Notes: generated from the sequence alone by a model not told the origin. Positions 1 to 9,970 are shown, counted from the first letter of the stretch. The stretch is DNA of 64,000 bases from Chitinophaga pinensis (GCA_943324745.2 CALPMT020000005.1:51578-115577); one strand, 5' to 3'. A program made the numbers and translations.

Positions 1-28
1 TTTTAATTGTAAATTTTTCAAAATCCAT
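1..28 (-). CDS. clpB: 5' end of probable clpB (partial)
   Basis: Only the first nine codons lie in the window, reading leftwards from an ATG at 28. The peptide MDFEKFTIK matches the usual start of the disaggregase ClpB (M-[ND]-x-x-K/N-FTIKSQEA), a hexameric AAA+ chaperone that works with DnaK. A purine-rich GGAAGAA lies directly before the ATG. The reading frame also stays open upstream of the ATG for about 20 codons, so an earlier start is not excluded. The match is very short and the call rests on recognition of this N-terminus alone. Confidence 0.45.
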
Positions 29-363
29 TTCTTCCAGTTTTTGAGTTACTAATTCACTTTCAATTTTAGTTCCAATTTGATTATTGTAGTGTCATTCGGA
101 ATTTTTGGCATTTAGTATTGATTTTTAATGACTTATTGTCTTGTTTTGTAAATTTACATCCGTTTCGGGTCAAATAATAGGATAAATATTAGTTATTAAG
201 ATGATTTGTGCGTTTTATTATATATTCATATTGTTTATCAATAATAATAATATCCTATCTCGGTTCCTAAAGTTTTCTAATGAGGTTCTTTATGACGGTT
301 CCTGAGGTTCTCGAAGGACCGTTTCACTCTTTTTATTATCTTTACATTTCAAATTTCAATTCT
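29..363. other. intergenic region between clpB-like start and proS
   Basis: AT-rich divergent intergenic region. No complete gene is seen. It holds the REP-like hairpin at 295-322 and a degenerate copy of its left half at 261-277, both listed separately. An open stretch from 280 is in frame with proS but reads through the hairpin and does not look like ProRS sequence, so it is treated as leader. Confidence 0.6.
295..322. repeat. REP-like palindromic repeat in proS leader
   Basis: Arms ACGGTTCCT (295-303) and AGGACCGT (315-322) pair with a single bulged base around an 11-nt loop. The core CTGAG...TCGAAGG resembles the dispersed palindromes of the form CTTCGA-n-CTCAG that are common between genes in Flavobacteriales. 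A second, related core lies after gcvP at 56141-56164. A partial direct copy of the left half sits at 261-277 (three mismatches in 17). No transposase is nearby. Confidence 0.6.
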
Positions 364-1839
364 ATGTCAAAAAATTTACCAACTCGAAAAGAAGATTATT
401 CTAAATGGTATAATGAATTAGTAGATCGTGCAGATCTTGCGGAACATTCCGATGTGCGCGGTTGTATGATTATTAAACCGTATGGTTTTGCTATCTGGGA
501 AAATATGAAAGATGTGTTGGATGCTAAGTTCAAAGAAACTGGTCACTCGAATGCGTATTTCCCCTTATTTATTCCGAAGTCTTTTTTAAGTAAGGAGGCG
601 AATCACGTAGATGGTTTTGCAAAAGAATGTGCGGTGGTTACGCATTACCGTTTGAAAAATGCGGAAGATGGTTCTGGTATTATTGTAGATCCAGACGCTA
701 AATTAGAAGAAGAATTGATCGTTAGACCCACTTCCGAAACAATCATTTGGAACTCATATAAAAATTGGATTCAATCCTATAGAGATTTACCAATCTTAAT
801 CAACCAATGGGCGAATGTGGTTCGTTGGGAAATGCGTACGCGTTTATTCTTAAGAACAACCGAGTTTTTATGGCAAGAGGGACATACAGCACACGCAACT
901 AAAGCTGAAGCAATTGTGGAAGCAGAAAAAATGTTGGATGTTTATACAGAATTTGTAGAAGATTACATGGCAATGCCTGTTATTCGTGGATATAAATCAG
1001 AAAGTGAACGTTTTGCTGGTGCGGAAGAAACCTATTGTATTGAAGCAATGATGCAAGATACTAAAGCCTTACAAGCCGGTACTTCTCACTTTTTAGGTCA
1101 AAATTTCGCAAAGGCATTCGATGTGAAGTTTGCAGATAAAGAAGGGAAGTTAGAACATGTATGGGCGACTTCTTGGGGTGTGTCTACACGTTTGATGGGT
1201 GCTTTGATTATGACGCATTCGGATGATGAAGGATTAGTACTTCCTCCAAAATTAGCGCCTATTCATGTAGTGATTATTCCTATTTATAAATCAGACGAAG
1301 AATTTGCTGCAGTTTCTGCAAAGGCGAATGAATTAGTTGCGAAATTTAAAGCACTAGGAATTCGTGTGAAATTCGATGATGATGATAACCGTCGTCCAGG
1401 ATGGAAGTTTGCAGAATATGAAATGAAAGGGGTTCCTGTGCGTTTAGCTATCGGACCGAGAGATTTAGCAGAGGGTAATGTGGAGCTTGTTCGTCGTGAT
1501 ACGAAAGAGAAATCTGTAGTAACGTTAGAAGGAGTTGAAACACGTGTACGAACTTTGTTAGATGAAATTCAAGCGAATCTTTTGAAAAAAGCGAAAGATT
1601 TTAGAGAAGCAAATATTCATAAAGTAGATACGTATGCAGCATTCAAAGAACGTTTAGAAAAAGAAGGTGGTTTTTATCTAGTGCATTGGGATGGAACGAA
1701 AGAGACGGAAGAGAAGATTAAAGAAGAAACAAAAGCTACTATTCGTTGTATTCCTTTAGATGCGCCACACGAAGAAGGTGTTTGTATGGTTACGGGTAAA
1801 CCGTCATCACGAAGAGTAATCATTGCTAAAGCATATTAA
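364..1839 (+). CDS. proS: proline--tRNA ligase (archaeal/eukaryotic-type ProRS)
   Basis: Charges tRNA-Pro with proline in the cytoplasm. The 491-aa product is the short class II form without the bacterial YbaK-like editing insertion. Visible signatures are the class II substrate loop RPTSE (121-125), motif 2 and its extension with RWEMRTR and [10 protein letters not shown] (154-179), the anticodon-binding domain after about residue 290, and a C-terminal domain ending in Ala-Tyr, typical of this type. The ATG at 364 is chosen: the frame can be extended to an ATG at 280, but those 28 residues run through a REP-like hairpin and have no ProRS character. The next gene starts 3 bp after the stop, so the two are probably co-transcribed. 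Confidence 0.95.
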   Translation: MSKNLPTRKEDYSKWYNELVDRADLAEHSDVRGCMIIKPYGFAIWENMKDVLDAKFKETGHSNAYFPLFIPKSFLSKEANHVDGFAKECAVVTHYRLKNAEDGSGIIVDPDAKLEEELIVRPTSETIIWNSYKNWIQSYRDLPILINQWANVVRWEMRTRLFLRTTEFLWQEGHTAHATKAEAIVEAEKMLDVYTEFVEDYMAMPVIRGYKSESERFAGAEETYCIEAMMQDTKALQAGTSHFLGQNFAKAFDVKFADKEGKLEHVWATSWGVSTRLMGALIMTHSDDEGLVLPPKLAPIHVVIIPIYKSDEEFAAVSAKANELVAKFKALGIRVKFDDDDNRRPGWKFAEYEMKGVPVRLAIGPRDLAEGNVELVRRDTKEKSVVTLEGVETRVRTLLDEIQANLLKKAKDFREANIHKVDTYAAFKERLEKEGGFYLVHWDGTKETEEKIKEETKATIRCIPLDAPHEEGVCMVTGKPSSRRVIIAKAY

Positions 1840-1842
1840 TCG

Positions 1843-2538
1843 ATGTCGTTAAAAGATCTACGAGATTCAGTACTCAATTTATTACATGATAAGGTTACTT
1901 TGAAACAAGATGTTTTAGCGGTAACTAAAAAGTGGTTTAAAGAATTGAGTGAAGTACTTGCTGCGGAAGTAGCTGAGTTAAAAGGCGGGTTGAAAGACCC
2001 TCGTATTCGAATGGAAGCGACTTTTAAAAGCGACTTTGAGTCACGTGTGATGGTTGGTAGTGATGCTTTGATATTTCACTTGCATACAAATGTATTTACA
2101 ATTCCAGAAGATAATCCGCTTTGGAAAGATGCATATATAAAAAAGGATTTTTCCAGAGGGTATTTTGGAGTAATCTATGTATATAATTTTTCTGCACAGT
2201 CTATTCTTCAAAACAGAATAGGAGATGAGGGAGGTTTATTAGCAAGGATATATATTAATAAGGAAAATCATTTTGTAATAGAAGGGGTTCAACAAGTTGC
2301 ATTGCGTTTCCCGAAAATTTCAAAAAATACGGTTACAAAAGACGTTTTGGTAGAAATGGTGCATTTGTTGTTTCTGGGGGCGGTGAGTAACGATTTAGTT
2401 ATCCCTGCTTATGATGCTGTTTCTGAAATTAATATAGATCAATTGAATGAATTGAGTGAAAACTTAGGGATTCGCACGAATAAATCCTTAGGATTCAGGT
2501 CTTCTAGTAGTAAAGATTCCGACGAAGATTATTCTTAG
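1843..2538 (+). CDS. conserved hypothetical protein, co-transcribed with proS
   Basis: 231-aa soluble protein with no signal peptide or membrane segment and no motif I can assign. The N-terminal 50 residues look helical with a charged heptad-like pattern, the middle is mixed alpha/beta, and the last 15 residues are a Ser/Asp-rich acidic tail. It begins 3 bp after the proS stop with no room for a promoter, so it should share proS expression. The coupling to proS may point to a translation-related role, but this is inference only. Confidence 0.75.
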   Translation: MSLKDLRDSVLNLLHDKVTLKQDVLAVTKKWFKELSEVLAAEVAELKGGLKDPRIRMEATFKSDFESRVMVGSDALIFHLHTNVFTIPEDNPLWKDAYIKKDFSRGYFGVIYVYNFSAQSILQNRIGDEGGLLARIYINKENHFVIEGVQQVALRFPKISKNTVTKDVLVEMVHLLFLGAVSNDLVIPAYDAVSEINIDQLNELSENLGIRTNKSLGFRSSSSKDSDEDYS

Positions 2539-2590
2539 TCAGTTAAATAAGAAGAAAAAGAAAAAAAATAAGTATTTATTCTGTTTTTTT

Positions 2591-2621
2591 TTTGCAAAAA
2601 CAAAAATAAGACCTATATTTG
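2591..2621 (+). promoter_or_regulatory. Bacteroidota promoter of tRNA-Glu
   Basis: TTTG (2591-2594) and TATATTTG (2614-2621) are separated by 19 nt. This is a full match to the Bacteroidota housekeeping promoter (TTTG, about 19-21 nt, TAnnTTTG). It lies about 40 bp before the tRNA and may also serve rpsT. Confidence 0.8.
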
Positions 2622-2660
2622 CACACCAAAATCAGAGGATATTATTCACTGATTTTATTT

Positions 2661-2732
2661 GGCCCATTCGTCTAGTGGTTAGGACGCCAGGTTTTCATCC
2701 TGGAAACAGGAGTTCGATTCTCCTATGGGCTG
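2661..2732 (+). tRNA. tRNA-Glu(UUC)
   Basis: Full cloverleaf. The acceptor stem pairs GGCCCAT (2661-2667) with ATGGGCT (2725-2731), with one G-U at the end. The anticodon stem CCAGG/CCTGG carries loop TTTTCAT, anticodon TTC. The T-arm contains GTTCGATTC. The discriminator base is G (2732), and the CCA end is not encoded. It decodes GAA/GAG. rpsT begins 48 bp downstream and is probably transcribed with it. Confidence 0.97.
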
Positions 2733-2780
2733 CAAGAAAAAGAACAAAGTTTCTTAACTAAATTTAAATAAATAACTACT

Positions 2781-3032
2781 ATGGCTAATCATAAGTCTGC
2801 AAAAAAAAGAATTAGATCAAATGAGTCAAAAAGACTTATTAACAAATACCAACACAAAACTACAAGAAACGCTTTACGTAAATTACGTGGCTTAACTGAT
2901 AAGGCTGAAGCACAAACGTTATTTGTTTCTGTATCATCTATGATTGATAAGTTAGCTAAGAAAAACATTATCCATGCTAACAAAGCTGCAAACTTGAAAT
3001 CAGGTTTAGCTGTTAAAATCAATAAATTATAA
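2781..3032 (+). CDS. rpsT: 30S ribosomal protein S20
   Basis: Basic 83-aa protein starting [18 protein letters not shown], the usual S20 N-terminus, followed by the all-helical [11 protein letters not shown] segment. S20 binds 16S rRNA early in 30S assembly. The length is normal. A strong terminator follows at 3057-3080, so the gene ends a short tRNA-rpsT unit. An antisense 77-codon frame over the same bases is a shadow. Confidence 0.97.
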   Translation: MANHKSAKKRIRSNESKRLINKYQHKTTRNALRKLRGLTDKAEAQTLFVSVSSMIDKLAKKNIIHANKAANLKSGLAVKINKL

Positions 3033-3056
3033 TATAAGATTTTGATATAAAGATAT

Positions 3057-3080
3057 AGGGGGATTTGTTCCCCCTTTTTC
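3057..3080 (+). terminator. Rho-independent terminator after rpsT
   Basis: Stem AGGGGGA/TTCCCCCT with a 5-nt loop, followed by TTTTTC. Placed 25 bp after the rpsT stop. Confidence 0.85.
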
Positions 3081-3197
3081 TGTTTATAAAAGTTTAATCT
3101 TTAAATTGTACTTCGATTACCTTCTAAATTAAAATTTTTAATTTCATTGACTTCATAAGTTCAATTCAATGAATAGAAATACAATATTATTTTTTAA

Positions 3198-4943
3198 GTG
3201 AAATTAGTTGGATTCTTAAGTTTGTTTTTACTTTCGTTTGTTTCAAAGGGGCAGACGAATTTGTTGTTTCATATCGTGGATACACTCAAAGCTGAATTTC
3301 GTGCTGGGGGTAAGTTAAACGATTCGTTAGATCTTTATTTCGCTGAAAAACAAACAACATTACCTGGAGGAACCCAAAACAATCCGTTTGGAACAAACGG
3401 AAATGATTATTTTAATTTTTTTCAGTCGCTACCTAAACAATATCGTACCTATAAAATAGCGGGACCTGTTTTTACTGCTCTACCTCATCTAGGCTTTATG
3501 TATTCTTTTGGTTCGGGCGGTTTGCAATATCTACATACAGAATATCAGCAAACACTCCGGGGAAATATTCATTTGTCAATGCATTACAATCGGCAGGTGA
3601 GTACGACTTTGTATAAACAAAGTGATTTTAGTTCGGATGCATTTGCGATTAGTTTGTCGAGATATGGAAAAAAATGGAATCATTTGGTTGAAGGTACTGC
3701 CTCAAATAGTTTAAGAAATCTTAATGGAGGTGTAACTAACGATGATAAAATGCTAAGTCAATACAGTCTTGTCTATACGCCAGTTTTAAAAAATAACGCA
3801 TTGGATTCGAGTAAACGTTATCTGTTACATCATCAATCTGTATGGAATTTTTTGAAAAAAGATTCTTTGAGTAAAATTGAAACAGGGCTAACATTCAATA
3901 ATGTATTACGAGTTGATCAACGTATCTACCGGGAAGCGGATACCATATCTAAAATCTATCCATTTTTTAATAATCCTAATTTTACACGCGACCTTTCGCA
4001 ATTGTCCTATCTTGAAAATGGTTTAGGTTATTTTTTTAAGTCTAAAATAAATACAACAGAGGTAGGAATTAATCGGGTGTATTGGATTTATAAAACAAAC
4101 GCTGCTCAAGTAAAAAATGAAATTAATATGACGTTGTCTTCCAAATGGAAGTTTGTAAAAACAACCGTAAGTTATGATTTTATGCAAAATTTAGTCGGTC
4201 AAGCGAATCAATTTAGCCATAACGCAACAATTATTAATAGTCTAGAAAAATATTCAAATTCGTTTGAAATCGGTTATAGTCAACTTGTACCAGAACCTTT
4301 TCAACGTTTGTATTTTGGTAATACCATTGGATGGAATATGCCTGTTATCCAAAAACAAAGTCTAACTTCCATGTTGTATACATTTTCTGGAAAATGGAAA
4401 TTAAAGCCTCAACTTAAAGTGGGGTATAAACAAATGAATAACACCTACTTTTTTATTCACGATCAGTGGAGGAATGATACATTGTCGCAAATACAACAAT
4501 TTTACATTAGCGCTTCTTGTAACTTGAATGTAGGTAATTTTTACTTACAGCCAATAATCACCTTGAATCATTTAAATGATGCAACTAATTTAGTGCCAAA
4601 ATTCGATGTGCGTGGACGTTTGTTATGGAAGAAAAAGCTTCGAGGAAAAGATAGTTATGAATTACTTATTGGGACAGATGTATATGCTAAATCCTCTTAT
4701 TCTTTACTAAGTTTTGATTCTCGAATAAGCGCTTTTTCAATTATCAATCCAAATGCTAAAATGTATAATTCAGTAGTACAATTGGATGCTTTTGTTGGAA
4801 TTTCAATTGATGAAATGCGTTTCTATTTCAAATATGAAAACATTGATAACGCATGGAACAACCGAACAAATCGCATTGTAAATGGATACCCAGTAATGCC
4901 TAAAATTTTGCGTATCGGCTTAACATGGGATTTTCTGAATTAG
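3198..4943 (+). CDS. outer-membrane beta-barrel protein (putative porin-like)
   Basis: 581 aa with a signal peptide (hydrophobic 2-14, cleavage likely after SKGQ) and, from about residue 75 on, alternating aromatic/polar strands with the closing strand RIGLTWDFLN typical of outer-membrane barrels. It resembles the Bacteroidota 'putative porin' group, but I cannot name a substrate. The start is a GTG: the nearest upstream ATG (3169) is in another frame and stops at once. The 3' end overlaps the convergent acyltransferase gene by 44 bp. Confidence 0.6.
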   Translation: MKLVGFLSLFLLSFVSKGQTNLLFHIVDTLKAEFRAGGKLNDSLDLYFAEKQTTLPGGTQNNPFGTNGNDYFNFFQSLPKQYRTYKIAGPVFTALPHLGFMYSFGSGGLQYLHTEYQQTLRGNIHLSMHYNRQVSTTLYKQSDFSSDAFAISLSRYGKKWNHLVEGTASNSLRNLNGGVTNDDKMLSQYSLVYTPVLKNNALDSSKRYLLHHQSVWNFLKKDSLSKIETGLTFNNVLRVDQRIYREADTISKIYPFFNNPNFTRDLSQLSYLENGLGYFFKSKINTTEVGINRVYWIYKTNAAQVKNEINMTLSSKWKFVKTTVSYDFMQNLVGQANQFSHNATIINSLEKYSNSFEIGYSQLVPEPFQRLYFGNTIGWNMPVIQKQSLTSMLYTFSGKWKLKPQLKVGYKQMNNTYFFIHDQWRNDTLSQIQQFYISASCNLNVGNFYLQPIITLNHLNDATNLVPKFDVRGRLLWKKKLRGKDSYELLIGTDVYAKSSYSLLSFDSRISAFSIINPNAKMYNSVVQLDAFVGISIDEMRFYFKYENIDNAWNNRTNRIVNGYPVMPKILRIGLTWDFLN

Positions 4944-5922
4944 TCTCTGTTTTTGAATTCGTATTTACTTTTTTTTTTGCGTTTGGAAATCTCTTTTCAA
5001 ATTTTAATTGTTGATCAACTTTTATTTCATCTAAGTTTTCTGGTGCATGACGTTTCCAGCGGTTGTGAGACCAAAGCCAATATTCAGGATGTTTAAAAAT
5101 TGATTTTTCCAATGCTTTTGTGTGTTTTTCAGTAATTTCTCCATAACACATTTCACTCGCATTGTCACAGATTAATTGGAAGTCTACTTTATAATATCCT
5201 CTTTTTCGTTTATTGATTACAAAATAAACAACTGCAGAATCGTATTGGTGTGCTAATTGTTCACATCCAAAAAATACGGGAGTAGTTTGATTTAAAAAAT
5301 GCATCCAATAAGACTTTAAATGATCGATTGGTGTTTGGTCGGAAAGTATTAATGTTGCAATTGGTTTTTTATGATCAGAGCTTAAATAATCATGTACATT
5401 GTTAGCGTTTAATATATCCATGCCAAATCTTCCACGTCGCTGATTTAATTTATAGTTCCAAAAAGCATTTGATAGCGGCATGCCAATTCCAGCAGCTTGG
5501 TGCCGAAGTAGTAGGTTTTGTGCAGTAATCATCCATTCCCAATTGTTATAGTGGCCAGAAACAAGAAAAACATCTTTGCCCTCAGCGTATAATTTGTCTA
5601 GGATAGAATAATTGGATATTTTGAATCTACTTTTTAATTCTCGTTCAGAGATAGATAAATTCTTAATACTTTCCGCTAAAACATCGCATAAGTGTTGATA
5701 GAATGCACGTTTAATTTTTTTTCGTTGATCATGTGATGCTTGTGGAAATGATTTAAAAAGATTTCTTTTAATCAATGTTTTGCGATATGGTGCAATTCTG
5801 GTGAGAATGAGACATAAAAAATCGGTGAATATATATATCACTCTTAATGGTAATAAAGAGATAGGATAAACTATGGCATAGTATAAGAATGCTGAGCTTA
5901 AATAGGATATTTTGTTCCCCAT
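4900..5922 (-). CDS. LpxL/HtrB-family lysophospholipid (lipid A) acyltransferase
   Basis: 340-aa inner-membrane acyltransferase expected to add a secondary acyl chain to lipid A or a related lipid. The N-terminal 35 residues form one or two membrane segments. The catalytic HX4(D/E) motif is HYNNWE at about residues 122-127. Later parts show DQTP and the C-terminal ...YWLWSHNRWK block (about 280-290), both family hallmarks. The 35-residue Lys/Asn-rich tail is extra. Its start overlaps the end of rarA by 25 bp, so translation may be coupled. The tail overlaps the convergent porin-like gene. Confidence 0.88.
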   Translation of the reverse strand: MGNKISYLSSAFLYYAIVYPISLLPLRVIYIFTDFLCLILTRIAPYRKTLIKRNLFKSFPQASHDQRKKIKRAFYQHLCDVLAESIKNLSISERELKSRFKISNYSILDKLYAEGKDVFLVSGHYNNWEWMITAQNLLLRHQAAGIGMPLSNAFWNYKLNQRRGRFGMDILNANNVHDYLSSDHKKPIATLILSDQTPIDHLKSYWMHFLNQTTPVFFGCEQLAHQYDSAVVYFVINKRKRGYYKVDFQLICDNASEMCYGEITEKHTKALEKSIFKHPEYWLWSHNRWKRHAPENLDEIKVDQQLKFEKRFPNAKKKVNTNSKTETNSENPMLSRYAKF

Positions 5923-7181
5923 AATTGTTTAATTTGATCAGAAATTTCTTGTTCTTTTCTACTGCTTCCAGCTTGGAAAAAGTTAGTTTGACTTAAAGAT
6001 TCAGGCATGAAATCTTGTTGTACAAAATTATTCGCGTAATCGTGAGAATATTTATAGCCATCGCCATATCCTAAGTCTTTCATTAATTTCGTTGGCGCAT
6101 TTCTTAATGGAATAGGTACTGGTAGATTACCTGTTTGACTTACCACTTGTTGTGCATTGTTTATAGCCATGTACGCTGCATTTCCTTTTGGCGAATTTGC
6201 TAAATAAATGGCACATTGCGATAAAATAATTCGTGATTCTGGCCAGCCAATCACTTGCACAGCCTGAAACGTATTGTTAGCAATCACTAATGCCGTAGGG
6301 TTTGCTAAACCGATGTCTTCACTTGCTGAAATCAATAAGCGTCGAGCTATAAATTTTGGATCTTCACCACCAGCTATCATTCGTGCTAACCAATACACTG
6401 CTGCGTTTGGATCACTTCCTCGAATTGACTTTATAAATGCAGAGGCAATATCATAATGAACTTCACCGTCTTTATCGTAAATAGCCAAACTTTTATTTGC
6501 AAATCGCTCTACTAACGCATTGGTTACAAGGATTTCCTTTCCCTCATCGCAATTTGAAATAATTAATTCAAAAACATTCAATAATTTTCTTGCGTCCCCT
6601 CCTGAAATTCCTAAAAGGGCATTGGTTTCTTTAAGTACTATTTTTACATTTCTCAAAAAACTATCCGAAGTAATTGCTTGATCTAATATTGCTAAAAGTT
6701 CTTCATGACTATGGTTTTGTAAAATATAAACTTGACAACGTGATAATAACGCGGAAATAACTTCGAAGGAAGGGTTTTCTGTAGTAGCGCCAATTAAAGT
6801 GATAATACCACGTTCAACAGCATTTAATAAAGAGTCTTGTTGTGATTTTGAAAAACGATGGATCTCATCGATAAATAAAATCGTTCCTTTCTCTTGAAAT
6901 AAGCCGCCTTGCTCTACTTTTTGAATGACTTCGCGTACATCTTTCACTCCAGAAGAAATAGCTGACAACGTATGAATGGTTCTATTAGTTTGTTTTGCAA
7001 TTAAATAAGCAAGTGTTGTCTTACCAACTCCTGGAGGACCCCACAATATCATTGAAGGTATGAGTCCTTTGTCTAGGCCTAATCTAAATGAAGCATCAAT
7101 CCCCAATAACTGAGATTGTCCGATGTATGAGTCCAAGGAATTGGGCCTCATTCTTTCCGCTAAAGGAATTGCTGTTTGCAT
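5898..7181 (-). CDS. rarA: replication-associated recombination protein RarA (MgsA), AAA+ ATPase
   Basis: Clamp-loader-like AAA+ ATPase acting at stalled replication forks. From the ATG at 7181 the 427-aa protein has Walker A GPPGVGKTT (48-56), Walker B LFIDEIHRF (102-110), sensor 1 GATTENPSFE, sensor 2 GDARKLLN, and the C-terminal MgsA/tetramerisation region with the SEDIGLANP and YLANSPKGNAAY blocks. A TTG one codon upstream also keeps the frame open, but the ATG is preferred. It precedes the acyltransferase with a 25-bp overlap. Confidence 0.95.
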   Translation of the reverse strand: MQTAIPLAERMRPNSLDSYIGQSQLLGIDASFRLGLDKGLIPSMILWGPPGVGKTTLAYLIAKQTNRTIHTLSAISSGVKDVREVIQKVEQGGLFQEKGTILFIDEIHRFSKSQQDSLLNAVERGIITLIGATTENPSFEVISALLSRCQVYILQNHSHEELLAILDQAITSDSFLRNVKIVLKETNALLGISGGDARKLLNVFELIISNCDEGKEILVTNALVERFANKSLAIYDKDGEVHYDIASAFIKSIRGSDPNAAVYWLARMIAGGEDPKFIARRLLISASEDIGLANPTALVIANNTFQAVQVIGWPESRIILSQCAIYLANSPKGNAAYMAINNAQQVVSQTGNLPVPIPLRNAPTKLMKDLGYGDGYKYSHDYANNFVQQDFMPESLSQTNFFQAGSSRKEQEISDQIKQLWGTKYPI

Positions 7182-7453
7182 CAATTTAATTCACCTTTTA
7201 ATCAAATATAAGTATTTAATTTTTGAATTCCGAGGAAATTGAACCTTTTTAATTTGTATTTGTGCTTTTAATATCAATATTGTTATTCACAATTTTTGCT
7301 TAATTGTTGATATGTTTTTCCTCTTTTTGTCAATTTTTTCAATCGTCAGGTGATTGAATTGTTTCGATAATCTTAATTTTACGCTCCCGTTAGTAAAATA
7401 AAATTAGCAACGTAATTCGCGTTGAAATAGATAGTTAAATAAAAGTGAAAAAA

Positions 7454-8638
7454 ATGAAATTAACATACAAAGGAATTGGAGTTTTAGTAGGGTTATTTAT
7501 TGTTTCTTGTGGTAGTTCTATGAATGAGAAAGATCATGGAAAAAAAGTAGGCAATTCAGAAATGAAAACCTCAGAAAAAGTTGCGAAAACGAAAGATGAA
7601 CAGAAGGATTCTATCTATATCGATTCATTTTTTACCGATATTGCCTTGACCATTGGAGGATTTGAAAATAATTTTGCGAAAAAACGCAAGTTAGTTAGCA
7701 CATATCCTACGACAGTGTCTGCTCAGTTTTCTAGTTTTACAAAATCTAAAATGTTACCTATATCTAATTGGGTGAAAGAGAAAAAAATGATTCCGGATAA
7801 CTATGCGTGTAACACTTTGTTTTATCCTTTTGCTGGTGCGGATTTTGTATATGCAGATGCGTTCTTCTCAGATGTAAAAAATTATATTTTGGTTGGATTG
7901 GAAAAACCAGGATATTTGCCTAATTACGATCATTTATCAAACTCAGATATTCAAAATTATTTGAATCAAATATTTAATAGTTTAGACATCTCTATGGCGT
8001 CTGGATTCTTCAAAACAAAAAGTATGGCGGTTCAGTTTAACCAAAAAACGGTTAACGGAACTTTACACTCTTTGTTGTTCTACCTAGCGCGTCGCGGAAA
8101 TAAGATTCGTAATATTCGACACTTTATATTAAAAGAAAATGCAGTGATTAAATATACTTCAGGAACAGAAGGAATGTATAGTCCTGGTTTGGATATTGAA
8201 TTTTTGACTGCGGATAATAAAGTAAAACATTTATTCTATTACAATACCGACTTAAGTGATTCAAATAGTAAAATTGATAATTTCTTCAATTGGGTAAGTT
8301 CGTTTGGAGAACACCACACGATGTTAAAAGCTGCTTCATACTTGAATTCACGTGATTATTTTTCCAAAACACGTAAATACATTTTGAAATCCTCAAGTAT
8401 GGTGGTACAGGACGATAGTGGTATTCCATACAAATATTTTATAGATGGAACTTGGGATGTGAAATTATATGGTGGCTACAAAAAAGTAATTCCATTGTTC
8501 TCTTCTCGTATTCAGCCAGACCTAGTACGTGCTTATAGCGATACTTCTAAATTGACAAGTAAAAACTTACCTTTTAGAATTGGATATAATGTGGCAGTAG
8601 GTGCAACAAATTTACAAGTCATCTACAAAAAGAAGTAA
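7454..8638 (+). CDS. hypothetical lipoprotein, first gene of permease/hydrolase operon
   Basis: About 394 aa. A short hydrophobic segment ends in the lipobox-like FIVSC, followed by Gly-Ser-Ser and a charged Lys/Glu linker, as in Bacteroidota lipoproteins. The rest is mixed alpha/beta with no family I can name. Either the GTG at 7445 (three residues longer) or the ATG at 7454 could start it; the ATG places the basic residue just before the hydrophobic core. The APC permease follows 15 bp after the stop, then the beta-lactamase-like gene, so the three form an operon. Confidence 0.75.
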   Translation: MKLTYKGIGVLVGLFIVSCGSSMNEKDHGKKVGNSEMKTSEKVAKTKDEQKDSIYIDSFFTDIALTIGGFENNFAKKRKLVSTYPTTVSAQFSSFTKSKMLPISNWVKEKKMIPDNYACNTLFYPFAGADFVYADAFFSDVKNYILVGLEKPGYLPNYDHLSNSDIQNYLNQIFNSLDISMASGFFKTKSMAVQFNQKTVNGTLHSLLFYLARRGNKIRNIRHFILKENAVIKYTSGTEGMYSPGLDIEFLTADNKVKHLFYYNTDLSDSNSKIDNFFNWVSSFGEHHTMLKAASYLNSRDYFSKTRKYILKSSSMVVQDDSGIPYKYFIDGTWDVKLYGGYKKVIPLFSSRIQPDLVRAYSDTSKLTSKNLPFRIGYNVAVGATNLQVIYKKK

Positions 8639-8653
8639 ACACTTCATTCTTTC

Positions 8654-9970
8654 ATGGTAAAAAAGAAAAAGTTTAGTTTATACACTGCAATCATGGTGGT
8701 AGTTGCCAATATGATTGGTGCAGGAGTGTTTACAAGTATCGGTTTTCAGGTGCTCGATGTACATTCAGGATCTGCAATATTGTTGTTGTGGATAATTGGA
8801 GGAGTTATTGCGTTCTTTGGTGCGTATGCTTATGCTATTCTTGGAACTTTCTACAAAAAAAATGGTGGAGAATACCTCTTTTTAAAATCTGCATATTCTG
8901 AGCAACTCGGTTTTTTGTCTGGTTGGATTTCTTTTTTGCTAGGATTTGCAGCACCAATTGCAGCTGCCTGTTTTGCGTTTAGTTCTTATTTTTCTGGAAT
9001 GATTCATTCCGAACAAAGTGCAAGTTTTATTGGGATTCCAATGGTGACGGTTTATGCGGCCATTATTTTGTTTTTTATAACTCTAATGCATTCTCGTAGT
9101 CATAAGGTAAGTTCGGTATTTCAAAATGTTTCTTCTACGATTAAAATTATTATTCTAGTTGTTTTGATCCTAATAGGATTGTTTTCGAATAATAAAGTAG
9201 ATGTCGATTTTTCTATCGGAGATAAATTTTTTACAGATGTATGGGATAAGATGTTTGCCCTTTGTTTATTTTTTGTTGGTTATGCTTATTCTGGCTGGAA
9301 TGCAGCAGCCTATATTGGAGGAGAGGTAGTAAATCCGAAACGAAACGTTCCTTTAGCATTAATTATTGGGACAGGAACAGTGTCTATTTTATATGTACTG
9401 TTAAATTATGTGTTCCTTAAAAACATTCCGATTGATCAAATGGCAGGACAATTGGATGTAGGTGTAATTTTTGTAGAGAAAGTGTTAGGAGAAACCTGGG
9501 GAAGAATATTTGGAGGTGTAATCTCTTTTTTGTTGATTTCCAGTATTTCTAGTATGGTGTTAGCTGGACCACGTGTAACAAATGCAGTCGCGAAAGATTT
9601 TTCAAAATTAAATTGGTTTAGTTCGAATAACGAAAGCGGAATCCCAGTTCGTGCGCTTTGGATACAAGCGTTAATTGCATTTGCCTTTGTTGCAACCTCC
9701 TCGTTTCAAAGTCTAATTATAATGATCGGTTTTGTATTGAACTTGTTTACCATGTTGACCGTTATCGGATCCATTCGAGTTGGATTGCGCATAAAAAATG
9801 TGAGTGGATTAATTAATAAGTTTGTTTTTCCTTTATTTCCTATCATATTCTTGTTGTTCCAAACTTGGATACTTATCTTTGGTTTGGTAGATAAGCCTAA
9901 AGAGTCCTTTATCGGATTAGGCATTACTCTAATTGGAATACCAGTATACAGATGGGTAAAGCGTACGTAA
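8654..9970 (+). CDS. APC-superfamily amino acid permease
   Basis: 438-aa inner-membrane protein with about 12 hydrophobic segments. Helix 1 carries the APC substrate-binding GAGVFTS sequence in ANMIGAGVFTSIG (about residues 19-31), and helix 6 has the conserved GYSGWNAAAY-like stretch followed by GGEVVNPKRNVPLAL (about 225-240). It is expected to carry an amino acid or amine by exchange or proton symport; specificity cannot be read. It overlaps the following hydrolase gene by 19 bp, indicating translational coupling. Confidence 0.88.
   Translation: MVKKKKFSLYTAIMVVVANMIGAGVFTSIGFQVLDVHSGSAILLLWIIGGVIAFFGAYAYAILGTFYKKNGGEYLFLKSAYSEQLGFLSGWISFLLGFAAPIAAACFAFSSYFSGMIHSEQSASFIGIPMVTVYAAIILFFITLMHSRSHKVSSVFQNVSSTIKIIILVVLILIGLFSNNKVDVDFSIGDKFFTDVWDKMFALCLFFVGYAYSGWNAAAYIGGEVVNPKRNVPLALIIGTGTVSILYVLLNYVFLKNIPIDQMAGQLDVGVIFVEKVLGETWGRIFGGVISFLLISSISSMVLAGPRVTNAVAKDFSKLNWFSSNNESGIPVRALWIQALIAFAFVATSSFQSLIIMIGFVLNLFTMLTVIGSIRVGLRIKNVSGLINKFVFPLFPIIFLLFQTWILIFGLVDKPKESFIGLGITLIGIPVYRWVKRT

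Noticed and set aside
280..363. 28-residue N-terminal extension of ProRS
   Set aside because: It crosses the REP-like hairpin and has no similarity to ProRS N-termini; the ATG at 364 gives the normal start.
2789..3022. 77-codon antisense frame over rpsT
   Set aside because: Complete overlap with a certain ribosomal protein gene and no independent signal.
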